Assembly: GCA_027449885.1 (NCBI GenBank)
Contig: DAIDKS010000019.1
Coordinates: 1 to 64,000 of the forward strand
Reading direction: 5' to 3'
DNA length: 64,000 nt
From: Acidimicrobiaceae bacterium
Lineage (GTDB): Bacteria; Actinomycetota; Acidimicrobiia; Acidimicrobiales; RAAP-2
Of this stretch, positions 26,452 to 35,917 are shown piece after piece. The position numbers and the translations under genes are program-made. Position 1 is the first letter of the stretch; each line of letters starts with the position of its first letter. The notes under the pieces are model-generated. The model searched no databases. It was not told where the DNA came from and saw only the letters and a list, made by a program, of their open reading frames with translations.

Positions 26452-26460
26452 GCTGCGGCC

Positions 26461-27678
26461 GTGACGCGCCTGGCGATCCTCTCCTACCACACCTGCCCCC
26501 TCAGCCAGCCGGGCACGGGTGACGGGGGCGGGATGAACGTCTACGTGCGCGAGCTCGCGAGCGCCCTCGCGCGCCTCGGGCACGAGGTCGACGTCTACAC
26601 CCGTCGCGACCACCCCTCGGCCCGCGACGTCGTCGCGGTCGAGCCGGGCTTTCGCATCCACCACGTGACGGCCGGACCGGTCGCCCCGGTCGAGCGGGCC
26701 CACCTGCCCCGCTACGTCGAGGAGTTCACGCGCGGCGTCGCGGCCTCGTTCCGCTGCACCGGAGCCCCCGACGCGATCCACGCCAACTACTGGCTGAGCG
26801 GGTTGGCGGGCCATCCGCTGAAGCACGAGTTCGGCATCCCCCTCGTCGTCACGTTCCACACTCTCGAGCGGGTGAAGGCGGTCGACTACGAGCCCGAGTC
26901 CGAGGAGCGCGGTGAGCAGGAGGAGGCCATCATCGGCTGCGCCGACGCCGTCCTCGCGAGCTGCGACGTCGAGGTCGAGCAGTTCCTCCACCTCTACGAC
27001 GCCCCTCCCTCGCGCGTGCACGTGGTGCCCCTCGGCGTCCAGCACGCCTTCTTCGCTCCGGGACACCGGCCCCAGGCCCGCCGCGCCCTGGGTCTGCGGG
27101 CCGAGGCGACCCAGCTGCTCTTCGTCGGACGCCTCCAGGCGCTGAAGGGGGTGGACCTCGCCCTCGAGACCCTGATCGAGCTGCGCGCGCGCGGACGCGA
27201 CGCCGACCTCGCCATCGTGGGCGGCCCGTCGGGGCCCGACGGCCGGGCCATGCTGTCCCATCTGCACCGCCGCGTCGCCGAGGCCGGGGTGATCGATCAC
27301 GTCGCCTTCGTGGCACCCCAGGCCCACCAGCTCCTCTCCTCGTGGATGCGCGCGGCCGACGTGACCCTCGTGCCCAGCCGCAGCGAGAGCTTCGGACTCG
27401 TGGCCCTCGAGTCCTCCGCCTGCGGCACCCCGGTCGTCGCGAGCGACGTCGGCGGGCTCGCCACGCTCGTCGAGCCGGGGGTGAACGGGCTCCTCGTGCC
27501 CTCGCGCGCCCCGGCGGACTGGGCCGAGGCCGTCGAGAGCGTGCTCGCGGTCGACCGGGCCCCGGCCCTCTCGGCCGGAGCGGTGCGCCTCGCCCGTCGC
27601 TACACCTGGCGCGCCGCGGCCGACGCCCTCGCCGGACTGACGCGCTCGCTCGTCGACGACGGGCTGGTGCGCTGCTAG
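26461..27678 (+). CDS. mshA: GT4 glycosyltransferase, MshA-like (mycothiol biosynthesis)
   Basis: LSYHTCPLSQPGTGDGGGMNVYVRELASAL, HANYWLSGLAG, SRSESFGLVALESSACGTPVVAS; followed by a YbjN-like gene as in Mycobacterium. Confidence 0.85.
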   Translation: MTRLAILSYHTCPLSQPGTGDGGGMNVYVRELASALARLGHEVDVYTRRDHPSARDVVAVEPGFRIHHVTAGPVAPVERAHLPRYVEEFTRGVAASFRCTGAPDAIHANYWLSGLAGHPLKHEFGIPLVVTFHTLERVKAVDYEPESEERGEQEEAIIGCADAVLASCDVEVEQFLHLYDAPPSRVHVVPLGVQHAFFAPGHRPQARRALGLRAEATQLLFVGRLQALKGVDLALETLIELRARGRDADLAIVGGPSGPDGRAMLSHLHRRVAEAGVIDHVAFVAPQAHQLLSSWMRAADVTLVPSRSESFGLVALESSACGTPVVASDVGGLATLVEPGVNGLLVPSRAPADWAEAVESVLAVDRAPALSAGAVRLARRYTWRAAADALAGLTRSLVDDGLVRC

Positions 27679-27680
27679 CC

Positions 27681-28160
27681 GTGCGCTTCGACGTCGGCGG
27701 CGACGACGCTCCGCGTCGCGTCGACGACGCCCTGCGGACCTGGCGCGACCACGCGGCGACCACGGGGCATCCCGCGGAGCTCGAGGGCCCGAGTGGGCCG
27801 GACGAGCACGGCCAGCACCACTGGCTGCTGCGCCTGCGCGGCGAGGAGCGCGACGTCATCACCCTCTGGTTCGCCCTGCGCCAGCGCAGCGTGCGGGTCG
27901 AGGCCGAGGTCACCCCCGCACCCGAGCGGCCCGAGGCCGTCTACCGCTACGCGCTCACGCGCAATCGCGAGGCGCGCAGCGCCTGGCTGGCCCTCGGTCC
28001 CGAGGACGGCCTCTACCTCGTGAGCGTCGTGCCCCTCGAGGAGTTCCACGACGCCCGGCTGGAGGAGCTGGTCGCCGAGTGCCTGGTCACCGTGGACGAG
28101 ATCTACCCGACGGCCATGTCGCTCGGCATGCCGTGGTTCCGGCGCCGGCCGCGACGGTGA
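27681..28160 (+). CDS. YbjN domain-containing protein
   Basis: VITLWFALRQRSVRVEAEVTPAPERPEAVYRYALTRN; LEEFHDARLEELVAECLVTVDEIYP. Confidence 0.7.
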   Translation: MRFDVGGDDAPRRVDDALRTWRDHAATTGHPAELEGPSGPDEHGQHHWLLRLRGEERDVITLWFALRQRSVRVEAEVTPAPERPEAVYRYALTRNREARSAWLALGPEDGLYLVSVVPLEEFHDARLEELVAECLVTVDEIYPTAMSLGMPWFRRRPRR

Positions 28161-28176
28161 TTGGGTACCCTGGCGC

Positions 28177-28983
28177 ATGGCCTTGCGACTCCTGATCGTC
28201 GGTGGCGGCAAGATGGGCTCGGCGCTCGCCGAGGGCCTCGTGCGCGCCGCCTGGTGCCCCCCGAGCGAGCTGGGCGTGGTCGAGCCCTCGCGCGAGGCGC
28301 GCGAGTCGCTCGCCGTACGCCTGCCGGGCGTCACGGTCCTGGCCCAGGCCGAGATCGGCGACGTCGACGAGGCGACCGGGGCCGTGCTCTGCGTCAAGCC
28401 CGACCAGGCCGAGTCGGTCGCCCGCTCGATCGGGGCGCTCGGGATCGGGCGGGTCCTCTCGGTCGTCGCGGGACTGGCGACGGCCCGCCTGGAGGCCGCT
28501 CTGCCCCGACCGATCCCGGTCGTTCGGTCGATGCCCAACACCCCGGTCCTCGTCGGACGCGGGGCGAGCGCCATCGCCGGGGGCGCGCACGTGCGGGCGG
28601 AGGACCTCGAGTGGGCCGAGTCGATCCTCGGCGCGGTCGGCTCGGTGGTCCGGGTCACCGAGCGCAACATCGACGCGGTGACGGGCCTCTCGGGCCCCAT
28701 GCCCGCCTACCTCTACCTGGTGATCGAGGCCCTCATCGAGGCCGGCGTGCACCAGGGGCTGACGCGTGAGGTGTCGCGTCGGCTCGTCGTCGACACCTTC
28801 GCCGGGTCGGCCGAGCTCCTCCAGTCGACGGGGGCCACCCCCGAAGAGCTCCGCGCCCAGGTGACCTCGCCCGGTGGCACCACCGCCGCCGGCCTGCGGG
28901 CCCTCGAGTCCCACGCCGTGCGCGCGGCCTTCCTCGACGCCGTGGCGGCCGCCGCCGAGCGGAGCCGACAGCTCGGCCGTTGA
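28177..28983 (+). CDS. proC: Pyrroline-5-carboxylate reductase
   Basis: IVGGGKMGSALAEGLVRAA, VRSMPNTPVLVGRGASAI, TGLSGPMPAYLYLVIEALIEAGV, SPGGTTAAGL. Confidence 0.95.
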   Translation: MALRLLIVGGGKMGSALAEGLVRAAWCPPSELGVVEPSREARESLAVRLPGVTVLAQAEIGDVDEATGAVLCVKPDQAESVARSIGALGIGRVLSVVAGLATARLEAALPRPIPVVRSMPNTPVLVGRGASAIAGGAHVRAEDLEWAESILGAVGSVVRVTERNIDAVTGLSGPMPAYLYLVIEALIEAGVHQGLTREVSRRLVVDTFAGSAELLQSTGATPEELRAQVTSPGGTTAAGLRALESHAVRAAFLDAVAAAAERSRQLGR

Positions 28984-28990
28984 GCCTGGG

Positions 28991-28996
28991 TAGCGT
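28991..28996 (+). promoter_or_regulatory. TAGCGT -10-like box, 7 nt before rex ATG 29004
   Basis: TANNNT with leaderless spacing. Confidence 0.5.
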
Positions 28997-29003
28997 GAGG
29001 GCG

Positions 29004-29693
29004 ATGTCGACCCCTCGCGCGCGTCAGCGGCGACTCTCGGCCGCGACGGTGGCGCGCCTGCCCCTCTACCAGCGCGTCGTCGCCGACGCGGCCCACCGGG
29101 GGGAGTCGGTCGTCGACTCGACGGTGCTCGGCACGCGCGCCGGCGTCACGCCGGCGACCGTGCGGCGCGACCTCGCCGGGCTCGGGACGCTGGGGACTCG
29201 CGGGACGGGCTACGAGGTCGACCTCCTGGGCCGGCGCCTCGCCGAGGCCCTCGGCCACGACCGACGCTGCGACGTCGTCCTCGTCGGGCTCGGCCACCTG
29301 GGTCACGCCCTCGCCCCGTCCCGGACCTTCCTCGCCCCCGGAGCCCGCCTGAGCGCCCTCTACGACGTCGACCCCGACGTGGTGGGGACCGAGGTCGGGG
29401 GACTCGTCGTGCGGGACCTCGCCGACGGCGTCGAGACGGCGTCGGTCGCGGTGCTCGCGGTGCCGGCGTCCGCCGCCCAGGACGTGGCGGAGCGGTGCGT
29501 GCGCGCGGGGATCCGGGCCCTGCTCAACTTCTCGCCGGCCGTCCTGCGCCTGCCGCCCGGGGTCGCCGTCCAGGACGTCGACCTCTCCACGGAGCTCCAG
29601 ATCCTCCTCTTCCACCTGCACCACGGCACCGGGCCCCTCGCCGGGGGGCTGTGGCGCGACCTGGCCCCGGGCGGGAGCGACGCCCTGTCGTAG
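29004..29693 (+). CDS. rex: Redox-sensing transcriptional repressor Rex
   Basis: ATVARLPLYQRVV, TPATVRRDLAGLGTLGTRGTGYEV, VLVGLGHLGHAL; directly upstream of hemA. Confidence 0.9.
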   Translation: MSTPRARQRRLSAATVARLPLYQRVVADAAHRGESVVDSTVLGTRAGVTPATVRRDLAGLGTLGTRGTGYEVDLLGRRLAEALGHDRRCDVVLVGLGHLGHALAPSRTFLAPGARLSALYDVDPDVVGTEVGGLVVRDLADGVETASVAVLAVPASAAQDVAERCVRAGIRALLNFSPAVLRLPPGVAVQDVDLSTELQILLFHLHHGTGPLAGGLWRDLAPGGSDALS

Positions 29694-29720
29694 CATGGCG
29701 GGGGTGACGAAGGGGAGACG

Positions 29721-30980
29721 ATGGCGCTGATCGCGGTGGGCCTCGACCACGAGCGCGCCCCGCTCGACCTCCTCGAGCGAGCGAGCATCCCCGAGCACGA
29801 GTGGCCCAAGGTCCTGCGCACCCTCGTCGCCCACCGCAACGTCCACGAGGCGGTTCTCGTCTCGACCTGCCTGCGCACCGAGGTGGTGGCGCGCATCGAC
29901 TTCTTCCACGGGGCCCTCGAGGACATCGCGCGGACCCTGGCGGAGGCGTCCGGGGTCACCGTCGAGGAGATCGAGCCCGTGATCCGCATCGCCTTCGACC
30001 GTGGCGTCGCTCGTCACCTCTTCAGCGTCGCGGGGGGCCTGCGATCCGTCGTCCCCGGCGAGTTCGAGGTCCTCGGCCAGCTCCGGCGCGCCCTCGAGGT
30101 GGCCCTCGACGAGCAGACGGCCGGCGAGGAGATGTCCGACCTCTTCCATCGGGCCATCGCCTCCGGTCGCCGGGTGCGGGCCGAGACGGCCATCGCGCGC
30201 GGGACCACGAGCTTCGCCTCGGCCGCCGTGACCCTCGCCGACGAGCTGCTCGGACCAGAGCTCGCCGGGGCCGAGGTCACCGTGCTCGGCGCGGGCCAGC
30301 TCGCCGAGGGAGTGGCGCGCACCCTGCTCGACCCCGTGAGGGCGATCGCGTCCCTGCGCCTGGCCAACCGGACGCCGATGCGGGCGACGACGCTCGCCGC
30401 GGCGCTCGGCGACGACCGCGTTCGGGTCGTCGACTGGGCCGACCGGGCGTCCGCGAGCCGCTCGTCGCGCCTCGTCGTCGTCGCCGTGGAGGCCCCCGCC
30501 CCCGTGCTCGGGGTCGGCGACCTCGCCGCGTCGTCCGGGCTGCTCGTCGTGGACCTCGGCATGCCGCGGGCCGTCGAGCCGGCGGTCGCGGACCTGCCGG
30601 GCGTGCGACGGATCGACATCGACGACCTGCGCGCGCGGGTGGCCGGCGCCCTCGACGAGCGGCGCGAGGCCCTCGCGGCGGCCACGTCCATCGTCGAGGC
30701 CGACGTGGAGCACTACCTCGCCGAGCGGCGGAGCCGCGGGGCCGCCGGGATCGTGCGCGACCTGCGCGCGCACTTCGACGACGTCGTCGCCGCCGAGCTG
30801 GAGCGGCGGGCGAGCGAGCTGGCGGCCCTCGATCCGGCCGCCCGGGAGATCGCCGTCTCGCTCGTGCGCTCGACGGTGGCGAAGATCGCCCACCGCCCGA
30901 CGATCGCGCTCAAGGAGGGGGCCGGCAGCGATCAGGGGGTGCGCCTCGCGGACGCCGCGCGGGCGCTCTTCGGACTGTGA
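29721..30980 (+). CDS. hemA: Glutamyl-tRNA reductase
   Basis: VGLDHERAPLDLLERA, LVSTCLRTEVVARIDFFHG, VLGAGQLAEGVARTL. Confidence 0.95.
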   Translation: MALIAVGLDHERAPLDLLERASIPEHEWPKVLRTLVAHRNVHEAVLVSTCLRTEVVARIDFFHGALEDIARTLAEASGVTVEEIEPVIRIAFDRGVARHLFSVAGGLRSVVPGEFEVLGQLRRALEVALDEQTAGEEMSDLFHRAIASGRRVRAETAIARGTTSFASAAVTLADELLGPELAGAEVTVLGAGQLAEGVARTLLDPVRAIASLRLANRTPMRATTLAAALGDDRVRVVDWADRASASRSSRLVVVAVEAPAPVLGVGDLAASSGLLVVDLGMPRAVEPAVADLPGVRRIDIDDLRARVAGALDERREALAAATSIVEADVEHYLAERRSRGAAGIVRDLRAHFDDVVAAELERRASELAALDPAAREIAVSLVRSTVAKIAHRPTIALKEGAGSDQGVRLADAARALFGL

Positions 30981-31879
30981 GCGCCCTGCGGCTGGCCACG
31001 CGTCGCTCGCCCCTCGCGAGAGCCCAGGCCGAGCGTGTGCGGGCCGCCCTGGCCGCGCAGGGCGTCGAGGTCGAGGTGGTCGGTGTCGAGACGCACGGGG
31101 ATCGCGACCGTGAGCGCCCGCTCTCGTCGATGGGCGGCCAGGGCGTCTTCGCGCGCGCCATCCAGGACGACCTGCTCGCGGGGCGTGCCGACGTCGCCGT
31201 CCACAGCGCGAAGGACCTGCCCAGCGTGACGCCCGCGGGCCTCGTGCTCGCGGCCGTGCCCGAGCGCGAGGATCCGGCCGACGCCCTGCTCGGCACGGCC
31301 CTCGAGGGGCTCGCTCCCGGCGACGTCGTCGCCACGGGCTCGCCCCGCCGGCGCGCCCTCCTCCTCGAGCGCCGACCCGACCTGCGCGTCGTGGAGCTGC
31401 GGGGCAACATGGCCACCCGCTTCGCCGCGGTGGGCCGCGACGGCGTGGCGGCGGTGGTCGCGGCCGTGGCGGCCCTCGCGCGACTCGGCGAGAGCGACCG
31501 CATCGCGCAACGGCTCGATCCGGAGTGGTTCATCCCTCAAGTGGCCCAGGGCGCGATCGCCCTCGAGTGCCGGGTCGACGACGAGGCCACCCGGGCCATC
31601 CTCGCCCGGCTCGACGATCCCCACGCGTCGCGGGCCGTGCGGGCCGAGCGAGCCTTCCTCGCCGAACTCGGCGCGGGCTGCACGGTTCCGGTCGGGGCCC
31701 ACGCCACCGTCGTCGACGGGGGGCTGCGGCTGATCGGCATGATGGCGGCCGCCGACGGCTCGACGGTATTGCGGGAGAGCGCGCTCGGCACGGACCCGAC
31801 CGACCTCGGACGGACCGTGGCGAGGGAGCTGCGCGACGCGCGCGGCGGCGCGCGGCTGGCGGGGTGGAACGTCTCGTGA
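30977..31879 (+). CDS. hemC: Porphobilinogen deaminase
   Basis: LATRRSPLARAQAERVRAAL, AVHSAKDLP, RGNMATR, GAGCTVPVGAHA. Confidence 0.95.
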   Translation: MSALRLATRRSPLARAQAERVRAALAAQGVEVEVVGVETHGDRDRERPLSSMGGQGVFARAIQDDLLAGRADVAVHSAKDLPSVTPAGLVLAAVPEREDPADALLGTALEGLAPGDVVATGSPRRRALLLERRPDLRVVELRGNMATRFAAVGRDGVAAVVAAVAALARLGESDRIAQRLDPEWFIPQVAQGAIALECRVDDEATRAILARLDDPHASRAVRAERAFLAELGAGCTVPVGAHATVVDGGLRLIGMMAAADGSTVLRESALGTDPTDLGRTVARELRDARGGARLAGWNVS

Positions 31880-32571
31880 GAGTCGTGCTGACGCGCGAGG
31901 AGGGTCACAACGACGCCCTGCGCGCGCGGCTGCCGCGGGGGGCCGAGGCGATCGAGGTGCCCCTGACGCGCACGGTGTCGCGAGACCACGCGGCGGTCGC
32001 CGAGGAGGTCGCTCGCGACCCGCACGCCCCCTTCGCCGCCCTCGTCGTGACCAGCGCACGCGGGGCCGCGTACGTGGACGACGTCGTCGCCAGCCTGCGG
32101 CCGGGGTGGCGCACCTACGCCGTCGGCCCGGCGACGGCGCACGCGCTCGACGGGTTCGGCTGGGGTGCCTCGGTGGTCGGTCGGGAGGGTGCCGGGGCCC
32201 TCGGCCGCACGGTGACCGAGGGCCCCGTCCTCGTCCTCGCCGCCGCGACGACGCGGCCCGAGCTGGTCGCCGAGCTCGGACGCCGGGGCCTCGCCACCGC
32301 GACCGTCGCCTGCTACGCCACCGAGTCGCTCGTCCCCGACGAGGCGGGTCGGCGCGCCCTCCAGAGTGCCGACGTGGTGGTGATCGGGGCGCCGTCGGCG
32401 TGGGCCGTCGCCCGCTCGCTGGTGCCCCCGGCGGCGTGGGTGCTCGTGCCGGGGGCGACGACGGGCGCCGAGGTGCGCGCCACTCACGAGCGCGTCCTCG
32501 AGGGCTGGGACGGCGACCTCGCGGGACGGCTCGAGGCCCTCGAGCGTGGGGGCATTCGCGACCAGCGGTAA
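31876..32571 (+). CDS. hemD: Uroporphyrinogen-III synthase
   Basis: Position between hemC and hemB; LVVTSARGAAYV, TYAVGPATAHAL, IGAPSAWAVARSL. Confidence 0.85.
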   Translation: MRVVLTREEGHNDALRARLPRGAEAIEVPLTRTVSRDHAAVAEEVARDPHAPFAALVVTSARGAAYVDDVVASLRPGWRTYAVGPATAHALDGFGWGASVVGREGAGALGRTVTEGPVLVLAAATTRPELVAELGRRGLATATVACYATESLVPDEAGRRALQSADVVVIGAPSAWAVARSLVPPAAWVLVPGATTGAEVRATHERVLEGWDGDLAGRLEALERGGIRDQR

Positions 32572-32577
32572 TAGGCT
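32572..32577 (+). promoter_or_regulatory. TAGGCT -10-like box, 6 nt before hemB GTG 32584
   Basis: TANNNT with leaderless spacing. Confidence 0.5.
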
Positions 32578-32583
32578 CGGGGC

Positions 32584-33564
32584 GTGTTCCCCATCGATCG
32601 CCCGCGGCGTCTGCGGCGCACCGCCGCGCTGCGGCGCCTCGTCGCCGAGGCCACCCTGGATCCCGGCGACCTTATCGCCCCCCTCTTCGTCGCCGAGGGC
32701 CTCGACGCGCCACGTCCGATCGTCTCGCTGCCCGGTCAGGCCCAGCACACGATCGACTCCCTGCGACGGGAGGTCACCGAGCTCGCCCGGCGCGGCGTCG
32801 GCGGCGTGATCCTCTTCGGCGTGCCCGCGCGCAAGGACGCCGTGGGCTCGGGGGCCTACGACCCCGAGGGCATCGTCCAGGTGGCCCTGCGGGCCCTGCG
32901 CGACGACCACGGCGACGACGTCGTGGTCATGGCCGACCTCTGTCTCGACGAGTACACGGATCACGGGCACTGCGGCGTGCTCGCGTCGGACGGCACCGTC
33001 GACAACGACGCGACCCTGCCCCTCTACGCCCGGGCGGCCGTGGCCCAGGCCCGCGCCGGGGCGGCCGTCGTCGCCCCGAGCGGGATGATGGACGGCCAGG
33101 TGGGCGCGATTCGCGCGGGCCTCGACGAGGCGGGATTCGCCGACACGGTGATCATGTCCTACAGCACGAAGTACGCGAGCGGCCTCTACGGTCCCTTCCG
33201 TGAGGCCGTCGACGTCGAGATCGCCGGGGGCGGGGATCGCCGCGGGTACCAGCAGGACTACCGCAACCGACGCGAGGGCACCCGCGAGGCCCGTCTCGAC
33301 GTCGCCGAGGGGGCCGACATCGTGATGGTGAAGCCGGCCATGACCTACCTCGACGTCCTCGCCGACCTGCGTCGCGAGGTCGACGTCCCCCTCGCCGCCT
33401 ACCACGTGAGCGGCGAGTACGCCATGGTGAAGGCGGCGGCCGAGCGGGGCTGGATCGACGGGCCGGCCGTCGCGCTCGAGCAGATCACGGCCGTCCGGCG
33501 GGCCGGGGCCGACATCGTCCTCACGTACTTCGCCCGGGAGCTCGCGGAGGTGCTGGGCTCGTGA
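32584..33564 (+). CDS. hemB: Porphobilinogen synthase
   Basis: DLIAPLFVAEG, ADLCLDEYTDHGHCGVL, APSGMMDGQVGAIR, MVKPAMTYLDV. Confidence 0.96.
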   Translation: MFPIDRPRRLRRTAALRRLVAEATLDPGDLIAPLFVAEGLDAPRPIVSLPGQAQHTIDSLRREVTELARRGVGGVILFGVPARKDAVGSGAYDPEGIVQVALRALRDDHGDDVVVMADLCLDEYTDHGHCGVLASDGTVDNDATLPLYARAAVAQARAGAAVVAPSGMMDGQVGAIRAGLDEAGFADTVIMSYSTKYASGLYGPFREAVDVEIAGGGDRRGYQQDYRNRREGTREARLDVAEGADIVMVKPAMTYLDVLADLRREVDVPLAAYHVSGEYAMVKAAAERGWIDGPAVALEQITAVRRAGADIVLTYFARELAEVLGS

Positions 33565-34835
33565 GCACCAACGCGGACTGGTTCGAGCGGGCGCGACGCG
33601 TCATCCCCGGCGGGGTCGACTCCCCGGTGCGGTCGTTCCGCTCGGTCGGCGGGACCCCCTACACGGTCGCCTCGGGCGAGGGGGCCTACGTGACCGACGT
33701 GGAGGGACGGCGCTACATCGACTTCGTCCAGTCCTACGGGGCCTCCCTGCTCGGTCACGCGCACCCCGCCGTGCGCGCGGCGCTGCACGAGGCCCTCGAC
33801 CGGGGGACGACCTTCGGCGCCCCGACGCCCGGCGAGGTCCTCCTCGCGGAGGCGATGACCGAGCGCGTCCCCGGTCTCGAGCAGGTGCGCCTCGTCTCCT
33901 CGGGTACCGAGGCGGTGATGAGCGCGGTGCGCCTGGCGCGCGGGGCGACGGGACGGCGCCGGGTCGTGAAGTTCGACGGCTGCTACCACGGCCACTCCGA
34001 CGGGCTGCTCGTGGCCGGTGGCTCGGGCGTCGCCCAGCTGGGCCTCCCCGGCTCGGCGGGGGTGACCGACGGGGCCGTCGCCGACACCGTGGTCGCGCCC
34101 TACAACGTCGTCCCCGACCTCGACGAGACCGTGGCGGCCGTCGTGGTCGAGCCCGTCGCCGCCAACATGAACCTCGTCGCTCCCGAGCCCGGGTTCCTCG
34201 AGGGGCTGCGCGCGGCCTGCGACCGGGTCGGGGCGCTGCTCGTCTTCGACGAGGTAATCACCGGCTTCCGACTCGGACCGGCCGGGGCCTCGGGCCACTA
34301 CGACGTGCGACCCGATCTCTGGACCTTCGGCAAGGTGATCGGCGGGGGACTGCCGGTCGGCGCCTTCGGAGGGTCGCGTGAGGTCATGGCGCACCTCGCG
34401 CCCCTCGGCCCCGTGTACCAGGCCGGCACGCTCTCCGGGAACCCGCTGGCGACGGCCGCCGGGGCCACCGTGCTCTCGCTCGTGGGTCCCGCCGACTACG
34501 CGGAGCTCGCCGCGCGCGTCGGGCGCTTCGCCGCCGAGCTCGAGGCGGCCGTGACGTCCGCCGGACTCGCCGCGCGGGTCCCGGTCGTCGGGCCCCTCAC
34601 CGGGCTCTACGTCGCTCGGGAGCCCTTCGCGACCCCCCGCAACGTCGACGAGGTGCGGGCCGTCGTCGAGTCCGACGTCTACCCGGCCTTCTTCCACGCC
34701 CTCCTGCGTCGCGGGGTGGCCCTCGCCCCCGGGGCCTACGAGATCCTCTTCCCCTCCCTGGCCCACCGCGAGGCGGAGTACGCGCGTACCGTGGAGGCGG
34801 CCGCGGAGGCGGCCGCGGAGGTGGCGCGGGGATGA
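33561..34835 (+). CDS. hemL: Glutamate-1-semialdehyde 2,1-aminomutase
   Basis: IPGGVDSPVRSF, GTEAVMSAVRLAR, LLVFDEVITGFR, TFGKVIGGGLPVGAFGG. Confidence 0.96.
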   Translation: MSTNADWFERARRVIPGGVDSPVRSFRSVGGTPYTVASGEGAYVTDVEGRRYIDFVQSYGASLLGHAHPAVRAALHEALDRGTTFGAPTPGEVLLAEAMTERVPGLEQVRLVSSGTEAVMSAVRLARGATGRRRVVKFDGCYHGHSDGLLVAGGSGVAQLGLPGSAGVTDGAVADTVVAPYNVVPDLDETVAAVVVEPVAANMNLVAPEPGFLEGLRAACDRVGALLVFDEVITGFRLGPAGASGHYDVRPDLWTFGKVIGGGLPVGAFGGSREVMAHLAPLGPVYQAGTLSGNPLATAAGATVLSLVGPADYAELAARVGRFAAELEAAVTSAGLAARVPVVGPLTGLYVAREPFATPRNVDEVRAVVESDVYPAFFHALLRRGVALAPGAYEILFPSLAHREAEYARTVEAAAEAAAEVARG

Positions 34836-35917
34836 CGCCCCTGCACAGTGAGGGGTGGACGGTCCGACCGAGCGTGACGCCCGGTGGGCCGACCTCGCCG
34901 GTCACGCTCGTCGCCGACGACGAGGGGCTCACCCAGGTCGTCGGGATCCACCCCGAGACCTTCGAGACGCCCTGGGCGGTCGTCGCCGACCTGCGTCTCA
35001 CGCGCCGGGGACGTCGACTCACGCTCGAGGCGCACGTGGGGGAGCGCGACGTCCGCTGGCGGCGTCGCGACCTCGACGACTTCGAGGAGTGGCGCGAGGT
35101 CGTCCTCGCCCACGGGGGCCTGGTGCGGCGTCGGCCGGCGCGGGTCGGGGTCGTCGCGGTAGCGGCCGCGGTCGTCCTCGCCTCTCTCGGGGGGGTGCTC
35201 GCCGCCGTGCTCGGCGGGCGCGTCAACCCGAAGGTCGAGCGACGCGACGCGACGAACGCCAACCTGACCCTGGCCGACCTTCCGGCGGGGTGGGGGACGA
35301 CGGCGGGGGGCTACCTCGCCTATCTGGTGCCCCCGGCCGGCGAGGTGGTCACCTCGACCTCGTCGACGGTCGCCGGGACCGACGTGGTGGGTGAGGCCGT
35401 GGCCTCCCTGTTCCAGCGCTGCCTCGGTGTGAGCAACGCCGCCGACCGCGTCTTCGGCGAGGCCGGCCAGCTGCCCGACTACCAGGTGAGCTCGGCCGTC
35501 TTCCACGTGACGACGCCCTACGAGACCGAGGTCGCGACGACCTCGCAGTACTACCGGACGACCTCGATGGTGAGCCGTGACGTCGCCGAGATGTCCCGCC
35601 ACGGCTTCGGGGCCTGCTTCGCCCAGGCCAACGCGACCGCCCTGCTCTACAACTACGCGAGCGACACCACGCCGCCGTCCGGGGCCCAGTCCTGGACCCC
35701 CGTCACGTACGCCCGCGGCTGGGCGCGCGGGGGCGTCGTGCCGGTCGACCTTCCCGGCGTCGAGGGGAACTACTCCCTCGCCGTGGCCGTCGTCGCGAGC
35801 GGCCACTACGAGGTCACCCTCACCGCGCTGGTGCCGTCGTGGCCCGCCGCGCAGCCCCTGCTCAATCGACTCGTGGGGACGCTCAAGTCCCGGCTCGCCG
35901 GCGGCTCGGCGGCCTGA
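34832..35917 (+). CDS. Hypothetical membrane-anchored protein with large extracytoplasmic domain
   Basis: Single TM VGVVAVAAAVVLASLGGVLAAVL; overlaps hemL stop. Confidence 0.6.
   Translation: MTPLHSEGWTVRPSVTPGGPTSPVTLVADDEGLTQVVGIHPETFETPWAVVADLRLTRRGRRLTLEAHVGERDVRWRRRDLDDFEEWREVVLAHGGLVRRRPARVGVVAVAAAVVLASLGGVLAAVLGGRVNPKVERRDATNANLTLADLPAGWGTTAGGYLAYLVPPAGEVVTSTSSTVAGTDVVGEAVASLFQRCLGVSNAADRVFGEAGQLPDYQVSSAVFHVTTPYETEVATTSQYYRTTSMVSRDVAEMSRHGFGACFAQANATALLYNYASDTTPPSGAQSWTPVTYARGWARGGVVPVDLPGVEGNYSLAVAVVASGHYEVTLTALVPSWPAAQPLLNRLVGTLKSRLAGGSAA

Noticed and set aside
34794-34817. Tandem 12-bp repeat gaggcggccgcg at the hemL 3' end
   Set aside because: Only two copies, encodes an Ala/Glu-rich helix tail; not evidently functional
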